Origin: Nipponacmea schrenckii | Taxonomy: Eukaryota; Mollusca; Gastropoda; Lottiidae | Length of the DNA stretch: 64,000 nucleotides | NCBI GenBank assembly: GCA_030562195.1 | Contig: JAUJPP010000005.1 | Location: 19,331,106 to 19,395,105, forward strand | Direction of reading: 5' to 3' | Position numbers and translations under genes: made by a program | Part shown: positions 31,275 to 43,400 of the stretch, piece by piece | Layout of the letters: every line of letters starts with the position of its first letter | Numbering within the stretch: position 1 is the stretch's first letter | Notes under the pieces: model-generated | Database searches by the model: none | Told to the model about the DNA's origin: nothing | The model's input: the letters and a program-made list of their open reading frames with translations, nothing else

Positions 31275-33336
31275 ACTTCTTGTGATATTTTTAAAAGTGG
31301 TTTTGTGAAAGTGGTTCGATGGTGAAAATATAGAAAAGCAGTTGTAATAAATTTGTTCAAAAAAGAAAAAACGATTCAGTAGCCTAAACTGAGTGAATGT
31401 AAACAAAGCAGTTGGTGGAATGATTTTGTTTGAAAAATAGGACAAGAACTATAGGAACTGGTTGTAAAGAATTTTAACAAAATGATGTAATTTTTATAAC
31501 TTTGAAGATATATATATACTTCATAGAATAAATCTTCACCATCCATAACTACAAGATTTTGAAAACAATTTTTTGTGAAATAGCTGCCTACAGAAACTAA
31601 GTGAATTTTCAAAATATGTTTTGTATATGAAGGTTATGGGTAGATACTCACAATTGAAGTTGTACAAGCCAATTACAGCACATAACAACCATAAAAATGA
31701 GGCATGAAGATAGAAGAATATTAGCAGTCCTGGATAAAGACTGTCAATTGAGAAAGTCCTGGACAATCTTAAATCATTTATAATGCAATGTTAATATATC
31801 TTCATACTTAATCAACCAATCATTGTGTATATCTTCAAAATTCTTTGTGAGACTGCCTGCAGTCTGCAACTGACTGATAAATGTGAATCAGCCTTGCACA
31901 GTACTGCATGCAGCTCTATTTATGTGTAGGCCTATATCAACCAAATTTTCTTTTATTTTTATTAGTCCTCTTTCAATTTGCAATTCATAATAATTATGTT
32001 TTTATACAAGACGAAAGTCTGATTGAAACTGTATGTAGCTCAATAGAACCATTTTCAGATTACTGATACAGAACTGCATGACATTTTTTCTAAAAGCAAT
32101 GTTGTTTTTATCAGGCCTTGAACAAGTTGTTTCTATATGGACTTAATTTGACATTATGTTTATAATCTACACATTCTTCTTAAAGGTCATCAAAATCAGA
32201 GAGTTAGATTTATATGTGGCCTTTAACAGGAAAGAGCCAGATCAAAGGCACAATGTTCACCTTTATACAATAGACATTCCTGTTTGTTTGTAAAAATTAT
32301 TCTTGTTTTAAACTTGCCTTGAAGTCCATGGCCATGTTTCACAGAAATCTTAAAATTGAATTTGTCATAAATGTGAAAATGTAGACTATGAAATATGTAT
32401 TTACTAAAATGTTATAACATATATCTAAAACCAAAGTAGAGATAATTAATAATTATTTAATATTATAGTAGTATCAGCCTAGAGAGAGATGCCTACATTT
32501 GTGATAAATTTGATAAGATTTTTAGTGAAACTTGGCCCATTTGAATAAAAGGATTATTTCCTTATGACCAAGGTTGTGATTTCTTTGTACATATTTTAAC
32601 AGAGAACCTGCTTCAACAATATTGTGATTTTCTTTTTTCATTCCATCTTTTTAAGCTGGGTCTTGAGTTTTAAGTGGCATTTTAAAAACGTGTCAGTTTG
32701 CCAAACTAGATAAATATTGTCTGAAAACTTCAGATGAGTTTCAGTCACCTGATTGGTCATTTGGTTTAGTTTTATCCACCAATCAAATCTATACGCTACC
32801 AAAGCAGAACTAAATTGAAATCCAAATTTAACGAAGTTTGTTCTCATTTACTGATGACAAGAGCTGGGAAATTATCAAAAGTTAATTTTTATGAAACTGG
32901 CCCCAGCTTGTACTTAACTTGTTGACTGCACAATATTTGTATATTAGAATGATCTCAGAATTACCGAAGAATTCTGAATTGTAATTTGTATGTACTTAAA
33001 ATGTTTTTAACATGTAGAATAGTGCTATTTAGAAATATTATCTAGTTTTTAATAAATTTGTTGATTTTAGTCACTAATATAGGCCTAATTAGTACTTAGA
33101 ATATTATGAAATCGTTAAGATTTGTGGGGACACAGTTTTTGTGGATTTTGTTGGTCAGCTACTGTTAAGCTCTAAAACGAAAGTGCTATCAATGGTTTTG
33201 ATTTAAGGTGCCCTCACACTATAGTGATTACCAGTTATGTATGGTAGTGGTTTATGAAAGTGGTCATAAGTACCAAATGCAACTTGCATCTTAGTTACTG
33301 AGAAATGAGTTTAAAATTTATAATTGTAAGTTTAGA

Positions 33337-33533
33337 GTGTTATAAAAGATACTCTTCTACAGAAGCACTGGTCTAGGTCATGGCCTAGGTCACAAATCTA
33401 AGGTGTTATAAGAGATACTCTCCTACAGAAGCACTGGGTCACAAATCTAAGGTGTTATAAGAGATACTCTCCTACAGAAGCACTGGGTCATAAATCTAAG
33501 GTGTTATAAGAGATACTCTTCTACCAAAGCACT
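33337..33533. repeat. 49-bp tandem repeat
   Basis: About four copies of AAGGTGTTATAAGAGATACT, CTCCTACAGAAGCACTGGGT, CACAAATCT, the first one diverged. Confidence 0.9.
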
Positions 33534-35109
33534 GGAATAAGTCACAAGTAGAGACTATGCTATGAATTTCAGTAAACATTATTTTAATAAGAAATTATCT
33601 ACTTCTCTAATTTGCAACCATAGCGATTGGTGAGTGCTATGGTGTGAGGGGCCCTTGAACAGGGATTGGGCGTCACAATGGTTCCCATGAAAATTCACAG
33701 ATATTTTTATTAGATAGATATACCTTTGAGGACAAATCCACAAAACTGTTTGCCTAGGAAATTTAATGTTATATTGATTAATGAATACATTTTTTAGTCA
33801 AAAGACCAGTATTTTGAATGATGATAATTATGTAACTTATGCAATATGTTTATTTTTAATTTTCACAAATAAAAAATGATGTCTATTCATCAAATTGAAA
33901 AACCATTGAACAAAAGGAGCAAATATACTGTTTAATTTTATTTTCTAGTGCCACAAAACAAAGGTTTCATACAAGAAACTTCTCAATTTCCAGAGGCCTA
34001 AATCTCAGATTTTGGAATCTACTTATTGAGTTATGGCCCCTGATTTAAAATATGAACAATTTTTTTTACTTTTTTTAATGTCAAAACTAATTTAATATTA
34101 TTTAATTTTAATTGGATATTTTTAACTTTATTTAATTTTTGGCAATATTTTTAAGTTTCATAAGTCATTTTGTTATTAACATATATATATATATCTGTAT
34201 ATTTTTGTACACTTAATTAATATGCATTTATGTACATAATTGATTAATAAGTGATCACATGACTAATTAATGAGTGTTCTGTATCTAGATCAATAAGTAT
34301 TTATATTGATACTATTCAAAATATCATGTAGTTGAAGATTTATTCCAAAGTACATTGTCTGTACTAAAGTTGAACTATGACCCTTGTAGAACCTGACTAG
34401 ACTCGAGACTCTGTCTTCTTGTTTCACCCGGTTTGCGGACAACTGTTTGGTTGACAGGAAAAAAAGGGCTTGGTGTCAGAGACTATATTAGACACTAGGC
34501 TCTACCATCCAGTCCCACTGTGTGCACACAAAAACAGAAAAAGTCTTGGTTTTAGAGACTCATTAGACCTATGTAATATATACCTCTATATATATAATAT
34601 GTATCAATAAATTGATATGTATTTATTTTGTTTCTGATCTAGTATTAATTTTTGTCTTGGGGTCTTATTCTTGTAAACTTAACTTATAGTGAATTTAACA
34701 TTCCAGACATCTGAGTGGTCAATTACTAAAATTTTGTTTTATTATCCAATCACATTATTGTATTTCTTAAAATCTGGATTTTGGCTTAGTTAAGTTTTCG
34801 AGAATAAAACCCGTATAGGTTAGGGGTGTCAAACCATTGGGCCAGCTTCACTACTTCTCCAGCAAGAGATCCATAGGTGGCCGAACTTGTAACCTCTTTG
34901 CTTTCAATGCCAGTAGATATTTTCCCACTCATAGATGTCTGTAGCGGTCAAACATTAAAAGTTCTCTGCTGTTTGTATGTCAGTTTTTGTTTGTGATCTT
35001 CTACATTCTAATTTTGATTTACCAGGTAATATTGTTTAGATTCATTTGCATTTTTATTTCGAAATTCTAGTTCAGACTTATAGGATTGATTTATGCTGGA
35101 GTTGGTATG

Positions 35110-35580
35110 TCTTTGTGTTAGAAGATAAGACTCTAGGATATACTAGAAACAGTGTAAGAAAATAAAACCCTAGAAACAGTGTCAAAGGGTAAGCCACTAG
35201 GATATCCTAAAAACAGTGTTAGAAGATAAGACACTTAGGATATCCTAGAAATAGTGTAAAAAGGTAAGACCTTAGGATATCCTAGTAACAGTGTTAGAAG
35301 ATAAGACTCTAGGATATCCTAGAAACAGTGTTAGAAGATAAGACTCTAGGATATCCTAGAAACAATGTCAGAAGATAAGACGCTAGGATATCCTAGAAAC
35401 AATGTCAGAAGATAAGACCCTAGGATATCCTAGAAACAGTGTTAGAAGTAAGACTGTAGGATATCCTAGAAACCGTGTACAAAAAGTTAGACCCTAGGAT
35501 ATCCTAGAAACAGTGTTAGAAGATAAGACTCCAGGATATCCTGGAAACACTGTAAAAAAAGTAAGACCCTAGGATACCCA
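35110..35580. repeat. 37-bp minisatellite with a palindrome in each unit
   Basis: About twelve copies of GAAGATAAGACTCTAGGATA, TCCTAGAAACAGTGTTA. Each intact unit carries the 14-bp perfect palindrome CTAGGATATCCTAG. Confidence 0.93.
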
Positions 35581-36649
35581 TGAACTAAGATTTTTTTGGG
35601 AGAATATACAGGTACATATAGTTTCTTTTATGAGCATTTCTTCATGTAACATTTATATGTTGTCTGAAATTCATAATAGGTTATCTCCCATGATACATGT
35701 CTTACAAAACTCTCATGAGAACAGCTCACTTTGTTATATGATGTTAACTTGTCACAAACCATTAAATAAATAGTCTATGATATCACTTAACAGTATGTTC
35801 ACTTGTCACCTAGGCTACCAACCAACTATTTTGGTTCATTTGTGATATCAGTTAACTTGTCATCTACCAACCAACTGATTTGGAAATAGGAAATGACTTT
35901 ATTACTTGATGGTATATCCACATGTGCTCTGTTTTTATGCAGACATTTAAATTGTATTTTTTGAAATGGTTTGTTGTTGAGTGTTTCTTTCCACTAGCCA
36001 ATGTAAGTCTTTCTTTATTTATGCAGGGAGGAACCAATTAAATAAATCTTCTTTTGAAACAACTATTGAAGGCTAAAATAAAATCTCCAGTGGTATTTTT
36101 TAAAATATTTATTGTCATGTTATGAAAGGCATGCTAGAAAATGTGGCGTGTATAACAAGTTGAAATGGAGCAATTACATTGCAGGTGTATAATATGATAA
36201 AATCTGAAGTTATTTGGTCAAAAAATAATGAAAATGGCACATATAATTAGAGCATTAAGTTTGAATTAAGTTTAAAACTGTGGTTAAGTATATACAGATT
36301 TCAATAAATTAACTACACTTGAAAAATCACTCAACTTCACTCACACTTCAATATGAGAAAGATTCTCTACAATTCATCCCCTCTTGGCAAGACTAAAATA
36401 AAGTCTTTAAATGGCATTTAGCAATTGCTATTATATGCACAGTTTTATGGATCAAGAAGTACTGGTTAAGTTTTATGCATTGTTTCAACAACTTCCGCCA
36501 GGCACTAAATGCTAAAAGATCAAAAAACTTTACATAAAGCTTTAACCAGTGGTTATTGTTCCATAAAGCTGTGTCTATGTACAAGAAAAAAACTCTTTCA
36601 AAACTAGCACAAACCAAGCAGCTATTGCAATAGCCACAAAATACTAATG

Positions 36650-37030
36650 CCATATGCTTTAATTTATAATACTTCGAGTTCAGGGTTAGATGTTTTATTT
36701 TATTAAAATAAAACCCTAATCAATGGTAAAACAGCAGTTCCTAAGTGATATCACACAATGTTAACATTATACACTTTTAAGTTATATTACTTGAGATTTA
36801 AGGTATATGAAGCATTATTCTCAACCTGATCTAACTGTAACCAAGTGACAACACATATTAATTTCATATACTTTCAGTTATTTTACTTGGAAGTTAAGGT
36901 ATGTGACTCTTTATCTTATTCACAACCTGATCTAGCTGTAACCAAGTGACATCACATAATATTAATTTCATATACTTTCAATATTACCCGGAGTTCAAGG
37001 TATAGGACTTCCTATTTTACTCACACTCAT
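36650..37030. repeat. ~120-bp diverged tandem repeat
   Basis: Three to four copies sharing CAACCTGATCTA.CTGTAACC, AAGTGACA.CACAT, TTAATTTCATATACTTTCA, ATTAC.TGGAGTT.AAGGTAT. Confidence 0.75.
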
Positions 37031-38269
37031 TCTGTTATGCATTATACTAAAGAACTATCTACACACAGCAAATACAATTTGGCACATTTCTAACTACTTT
37101 ATAATTTATTTACATTATTGCACTTTCTAATCTCATTCTAATTACTTCAGAAGAAGAAAGATGCATGTAATATTTTTAGGAAAAAAATTTTGTGATGAAA
37201 TGCAATAAAGTTTTACAGTCTTGTTTTCTGAAGAAATTGCAATAGACTGACGGAAAGGAATATTAAATATATAAATTACAAAAATAATTTCAGTGGATCA
37301 GCTTGCTTGCAACATAGCCATCAGCATAATCTAGCTTGTGGCATTAGCAACAAGCCTACAGCATAGCTTGTAACATACCTCGTTTAATATAGCTTGCATT
37401 ATGGTTACAAATGTAGTTAGGCTACAGCTTGGCTGGTATCCTGCAGGAAAGGCAAAGGCACAGATATAAGCATGGAAGATATACAATGTACAATGAAGGC
37501 AAACTGTGGTTGAATTCCTAATTAACAGGTAAGCATTATACAAATATGTGGTTTTGAACCTTTATATGGAGTATAGGTTAAACATAGAAATAACAGCATT
37601 GTAGAGTGGTCTAAAAAAACAAATACAGGCAAGTTAAAGTCAATTTAAAAAGAATATCCTACCTTATTAGGCTATTGAAGATTGGGTACACCATGCAGTG
37701 TACAATAAGGGAGGTTAAGTAAAGCTTCGATGATAAGATATAGCATAAATAAAAGATTAATAAGTACATATTATGAAGCTAATACAACATTCAATGGAAT
37801 GTATCTTTGCATTAACCTAGTGAAAATACTAAAATACTTCTTTAAATTCACTAACCGCACCACTTCAATATAACAATTCTCAGGAATCAAATATATAGAG
37901 CTATATTTCAATAAGATTATGTTTAAATGACTTGTAAAATTTAAGTGTATATGAATGCTTTCAAAGCAATCTCAAAATGAGGACGGATTAAGCATTAGAT
38001 GACAACAAAAAATATAAAATATTTCAGATCAAATTGAAAATGGAATGAAGACATTGTTTTTAGTAAAATTCTTCAAGAAATTGCCACAGTTTATAAATAT
38101 TAGAAATTTTTACTTAAACTAAACTATAATTTGAACACTAAAAATTCAATTCTTGACAAAATATGTCACTGTTTTTTATGTTAATTTGGTCTGTGTCAAA
38201 CATAATTTTGGTCAAAAAATGAAAAATACTGCATGTTGAGAGACAAAAGCAATGGTAGGAACTGATGAT

Positions 38270-39858
38270 CTAATCACTAGCCAATTCATTTACATTCTTA
38301 TCAGATACCTCAAATAATTTATGTAAATCACTAACACGAGAACAGATATCTCTTGCTGTTTCTCCGATCTTGCTTCTGATTGAAACATCAATTGATGGTT
38401 GCATCAATAACATTTCAATGGTCTCCCCATTCTCTGGTTGTGATGCGGCTAAATGTAAGGGAGTTAATCCACCATGAGTTACAGCGTTGACCTTTGCTCC
38501 ATGCTCTAACAGGATTTCAGCACATTTGGTACTATTCCAACGACAAGCACTGTGTAATGGTTGCCAACCATCTTCAGTTTCGGCTGAAACATCAGCACCC
38601 TTTGATAATAATAACTGAAAAGCAACATAAATATTTTATAATACATTTACATACTAGTTCAATGCCAATGTTTAGGCCTACTCTTTTATAAGTATATTAA
38701 GATTTATTTTGCTGGACCAAAATGGTTTACACAATCAATAAAACTACTTTCCACAAAAATCTACACACGAATTAGTGTCTTAAGTTCATTATTAGCAGAA
38801 ATATGTAACAATCCACTCATTTTCAAATAGAGAACTTGTATTTATAATAACTGTATATGAAATATCTCTCAATGCCTAAATATAATACAATGTTAAACAA
38901 TAAACCCACCTTAACCATATCTTGATGGCCATTATAAGCAGCCCGATGTAAAGGAGTATAATAATCATTATCACAAGAGTTAACTAGACCCGGATCTTCT
39001 ATCAATAAACATCCCACAATCTCTAATTTATTATTCTCCGCTGCCCACAGTATTCTTTTACTCGGTTCATCTACAAATAAAATGAGAATAAATGTCATTT
39101 TCTGAAGACTAGGACGAATATAAAAGGGTAACATTTTGTAGACATTAACAGGGTTCTCAGAAATTTGCAGTGCATTCAAACTTTGAGAAAAAGGAGCCAA
39201 ATCAACAGCTATGTCCTCTGAAAACCTCCATAGACACTAATACACTTTCTACTCCTCAAATTTCAGTAACATAATCTGTGACTTTCTAATTTCTAGAACC
39301 ACAACCTAATGGCTTCTCATGTTTAACCAACTCACTTTCTATTTCTTCCTGAGTAAATTCATCAACATCTTCCTCATCCATCTCCCAGAAGCTCTGAAAT
39401 TTATTCGGAGCTCCTGTCTTTGCTTGCAGGATTTGCTGAAAGAAATCAAAATTTCATGAAAAGAATAAATGAATGGCATACTTGATAATGATATGCATTC
39501 TTGCCTATAGAGGCCCCATTATAGTCTCATGTCAGATTTAGGTCCACAAACACATGTACTGTAGGAATAATGTAACCCATGCAAATTAAAAATTCAAAAC
39601 AATATTTTTTATTGCAATTTTAACAGTGAAATATCAAAATCTGTTAAAAATGAATGTTTTAGTAACGAATAGCAGGTTAGGGCGTGGTAGTTTCAATAAA
39701 AGTTTGAGAAAACGTTGTTAAGCGGAAAACAAGAGTTATTCGATCAAATAATATAAAATATGATCTATTACCTGCAAAATGTCTCCATCAAGACCCAGGT
39801 TTACTGGAGGGATCTCACAACCATTCATGGCAAGTCCAGCTTGCCCATCGTCAGACAT
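38270..39858 (-). CDS. ANKRD49: Ankyrin repeat domain protein 49-like, complete
   Basis: Exons on the minus strand: 39858-39772 (starts MSDDGQAGLAMNG), 39435-39336, 39070-38910, 38614-38270 (TAG). Predicted 230 residues, close to human ANKRD49 (239). The N-terminus is acidic (FWEMDEEDVDEFTQEEIE). Ankyrin repeats follow: ILWAAENNKLEIVGCLL, YYTPLHRAAYNGHQDMVK, GWQPLHSACRWNSTKCAEILL, GLTPLHLAASQPENGETIEMLL. The YTPLHRAAY...DGW.PLHSAC.WN pattern is specific to this family. Small ankyrin adaptor proteins have no catalytic activity; the human protein has been linked to globin induction and male germ cells, and the molluscan role is unknown. Divergent from PIGA. Confidence 0.92.
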
Positions 39859-40449
39859 GTCGAGTTTTATATTATGCTTAGATCCGTTGTTTTAAAATAA
39901 ATTTATTGACAATTTAAATGGCAACTTTCGATTATTTATTTTCTTTGTAAACACAAACCGGATGTAGAACTCTCTAATAAATGAGATTAGAAATAGGCCT
40001 AGTCCCAACATTGCTTCAGTAGAAATGTAATGCAGGTAATGGTAACTAAACTACACAAATTTATAACATTTCCTGATTTTACTGATATCAGTTCAAATGT
40101 TTAAATGATATTAGTTCATGTTTTTTCATTTTGATCATAAAAACTTGAGTAATATTGTATCTTTTTTTTTAAGAAGAAAGGCAAACGTGAAGCTTGGCTG
40201 CAAAGGGAGATAATTTAACAGCTTCAGACTGCTTGATTGAACCAAAACTAGAAGACAACTGAATTAAATATGCTGCACAACATTTGGTGAGAAAAACGAT
40301 TTATTCTGTTTATAATTGTGTCAGGATATGTTCTCTTGGTTAAGTCATGACAAAGGCACTTTGACCAAAACTTTTTCTTGAAGGATAATGTCAAAAAAAG
40401 AAGCGTAGGATAGGCTTAGTTAATGTGATGGTATCCAGTTAAAACAGTA
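39859..40449. promoter_or_regulatory. Putative bidirectional promoter, ANKRD49/PIGA
   Basis: 591 bp separate the two start codons of divergent housekeeping-type genes, so both promoters and 5' UTRs must lie here. No TATA box is convincing in either direction and no CpG island is evident. The PIGA UTR may include the GGCAAACGTGAAGCTTGGCT region near 40180. Inference from gene layout. Confidence 0.55.
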
Positions 40450-43400
40450 ATGTCAAAACAGTTACAACTGAGCCACCAGAACGGTAACAGACATAATAAA
40501 GATCTAAATGTCTTTTCTTTCAGTATGATCTCTGATTTTTTCTACCCCAATATGGGAGGGGTAGAAAGTCATATTTATCAACTGTCTCAATGTCTGTTAG
40601 AAAGAGGACATAAAGTTGTTGTGGTCACTCATATGTATGGTGAGAAGCGTAGAGGTGTTAGATATTTATCTAATGGATTAAAGGTACATTCTAATTGCAA
40701 CTTAATTGCTTGATATCTTACTCTTCATTTGTTTAGTATAATTTGTGATCATTGATATTAGTACTTTAAATTCAAGGACCGATTCACTATTCTAATGATC
40801 CACCAAAAGCAAGAGTTGTATTAGTTTAAATTTAATTAAGACAATTAGAATAGATGTCCTCTTTCGAGGGCTGCATCTTAAATACTATTTCGCAGTCTTA
40901 CTTTTTGAAGTAATAACTCAGTTTTATTCAATATTGATTTTAGGTTTTTCTATTTCTGTTATTTAGGTGTATTATCTCCCTTTTGTACCAATCTACAACC
41001 AGTGTATATTACCTACAATGTTTACAACATTCCCCATTCTACGCAACATTTTTCTACGTGAAAACATCACAATAGTTCATGGACATTCGGTAAGAAACTT
41101 TTGTATTAGTATGTGGTTTTTATACGCCCACATGAATATGTGGACGTATATTGTCATCGCCATGGTCTGTTGGTTCGTTGGTCCGTTCGTCAACATTTGT
41201 TGTAGACACAATAGAAGCTACAATTTTCAATTGATTTGTATAAAACTTATTGTGAGCATTAGAATTGATAAGAAGGCGGTCAAGTTCAACCAATGATTTT
41301 TTAGTTATTGCCCTGTCTTAGTAAAATTGCGTCAGAATTTTTTGTGTGAAAAAGAAGCTACAATTTTTTAATGTTTGAAACTCGGTATGAGTATTGAAAT
41401 AGATAAGATGGTGGTCAAGTTTGAATTTGAGGATTTTAAATGAATAGTTTTTGAGTCTTTGCCCTCGACTTCAATATTCAGTGAATTTTTTTTTAGTTAT
41501 TGCTCAATTTATTATTCAAATTCAATCCTGCCAGTGGGTGTATGTTACCTTGCCTGGCAAGCTATCTTTATGTAAATTTGGGCGACGTACCACAATGAAA
41601 ACTGGTATGGATTGTATTATTAGTAATTATTATCTTGTCTGGGAATTTGTTAACCAAAGTAATGCCCAGTCTTTGTTCACAAGAAATCTACCAATGAAAT
41701 CATTAAAGATAGGTACAGAACAGTGGGACATAAAAGTTTATTCATTTTATTATCCCACTGTACTAAACAGTTAAATAAAACTTAAGATAAAATAAGGGAA
41801 ATTTCTTTTTCAGTCATTTTCCACTTTAGCCCATGAAAGTATGTTACACGCCAGAACAATGGGTTTACCTACAGTATTTACTGATCATTCCCTATTTGGT
41901 TTTGCTGATGGTAGTTCTATTTTAACCAATGAAATTCTTCGATTTTCGCTCCGAGACTGCACACATTGTATTTGTGTTTCTCACACCAGGTTTGTTGGTT
42001 TTTATTTAGAGAGACTAACTATCCCATAGGTAGATATTAATGACAATTTAAATACATTGTAAAATATGGGGTTTGGGATGACTTTTATAGCAAAATACAG
42101 CATGCACTTTATTTGTAGCTACACTACAGACGATTTCTGCTGGAAAAGCCTTACAAAATGGACGTTGTCTGAAAAACCCAGGGGCGCGGGAGCAAATTTT
42201 AGGTTGGGGGGGGCAAACTATTTCAAAGTCAAAAAACTGTTATCATTCATATACCTTTATTTCAAAATTAATCGAATTACGGGAGATAACTCAAAAGAAT
42301 TAAGACAACAATTATTATTTATTTAAATAATTTGATAGTAATAGAGAAACTTATATTCTTTGATTGGATTACCAGCTTCTAAGGTTAAAAAATTAGGAAA
42401 TTTACAAATATGGCCTTATGAGACAATTACATATTTAGGCTACCCGGCACATATAATTATTTTATTTCATTTTTAATTTTTCCCGCGCCTATGGAAAAAC
42501 CTGTACATGATTGTTAGCTTCATATACAATAAACAGTTTTGAGGGAATAGTGCATCTTGGACATGTTTTAAATTCGTAATTTTGACTATTCCAGTAAAGA
42601 AAATACAACTTTAAGAGCCAGTCTGGATCCTCAAAATATTTCTGTGATACCTAACGCTGTGGATGCCACCATGTTTACCCCTGATGTTTCTAAAAGAGAT
42701 CCTGATAAAAGTGAGTTATCTTATTGAAACTCTTCACTAGAAAGTCAAATCAAAGTCTACCAGGTGGTCTTTGGTTGACCCCAGTTTATTTTCTTAAATT
42801 AACTACAACCATTAACAGATGAGTAAGAATTGAATCAACAAAGGCATTGTGCTTTGAATGTAATAACGGTTTGAGATGAACAATTTCCCTCATTATCCAC
42901 TGCATGCATACTGAATTAGTTATCCTTGATTGTGTATTTCAGTAACAATAGTATTAGTCAGTAGATTGGTGTATAGAAAAGGAATGGATTTATTAGCTGA
43001 AATTATTCCAATTATTACTCGTGAATATCCAGAAGTACATTTTATTATAGGTTAGTTATTCAGATTTTAATATACTGCTAGGAAAGTAATCTTTTAAAGT
43101 TTCTTAATTGTTTTATACTCTGTCCTTGCCTCTATTTGTCCACCCTACTGTCTTTGCCTCCACCCAACTATCTTTGCCTCCACCCAACTCTGTCTTTGCC
43201 TCTATCCATCCACCCAACTCTGTCTTTGTCTCAATCCATCCACCCAACTCTGTCTTTGTCTCAATCCATCCACCCAACTCTGTCTTTGTCTCAATCCATC
43301 CACCCAACTCTGTCTTTGTCTCAATCCATCCACCCAACTGTCTTTGTCTCAATCCATCCATCCAACTTTGTCTTGCCTCTATCGGACAATCAATCTCTGT

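Larger units (their letters stand above)
31275..38269. other. Agrin 3' UTR and intergenic region between convergent genes
   Basis: Agrin (+) and the ANKRD49-like gene (-) converge on this 7-kb region. No convincing coding exon was seen; open frames here are short and have no domain. Several AATAAA hexamers occur soon after the agrin stop and many more later, so the agrin cleavage site cannot be fixed. Minisatellites are at 33337-33533, 35110-35580 and 36650-37030. Confidence 0.7.

Noticed and set aside
38823..39200. 125-codon minus-strand frame as a separate ankyrin gene
   Set aside because: Only 38910-39070 is coding; it is exon 3 of the ANKRD49-like gene extended into both introns.
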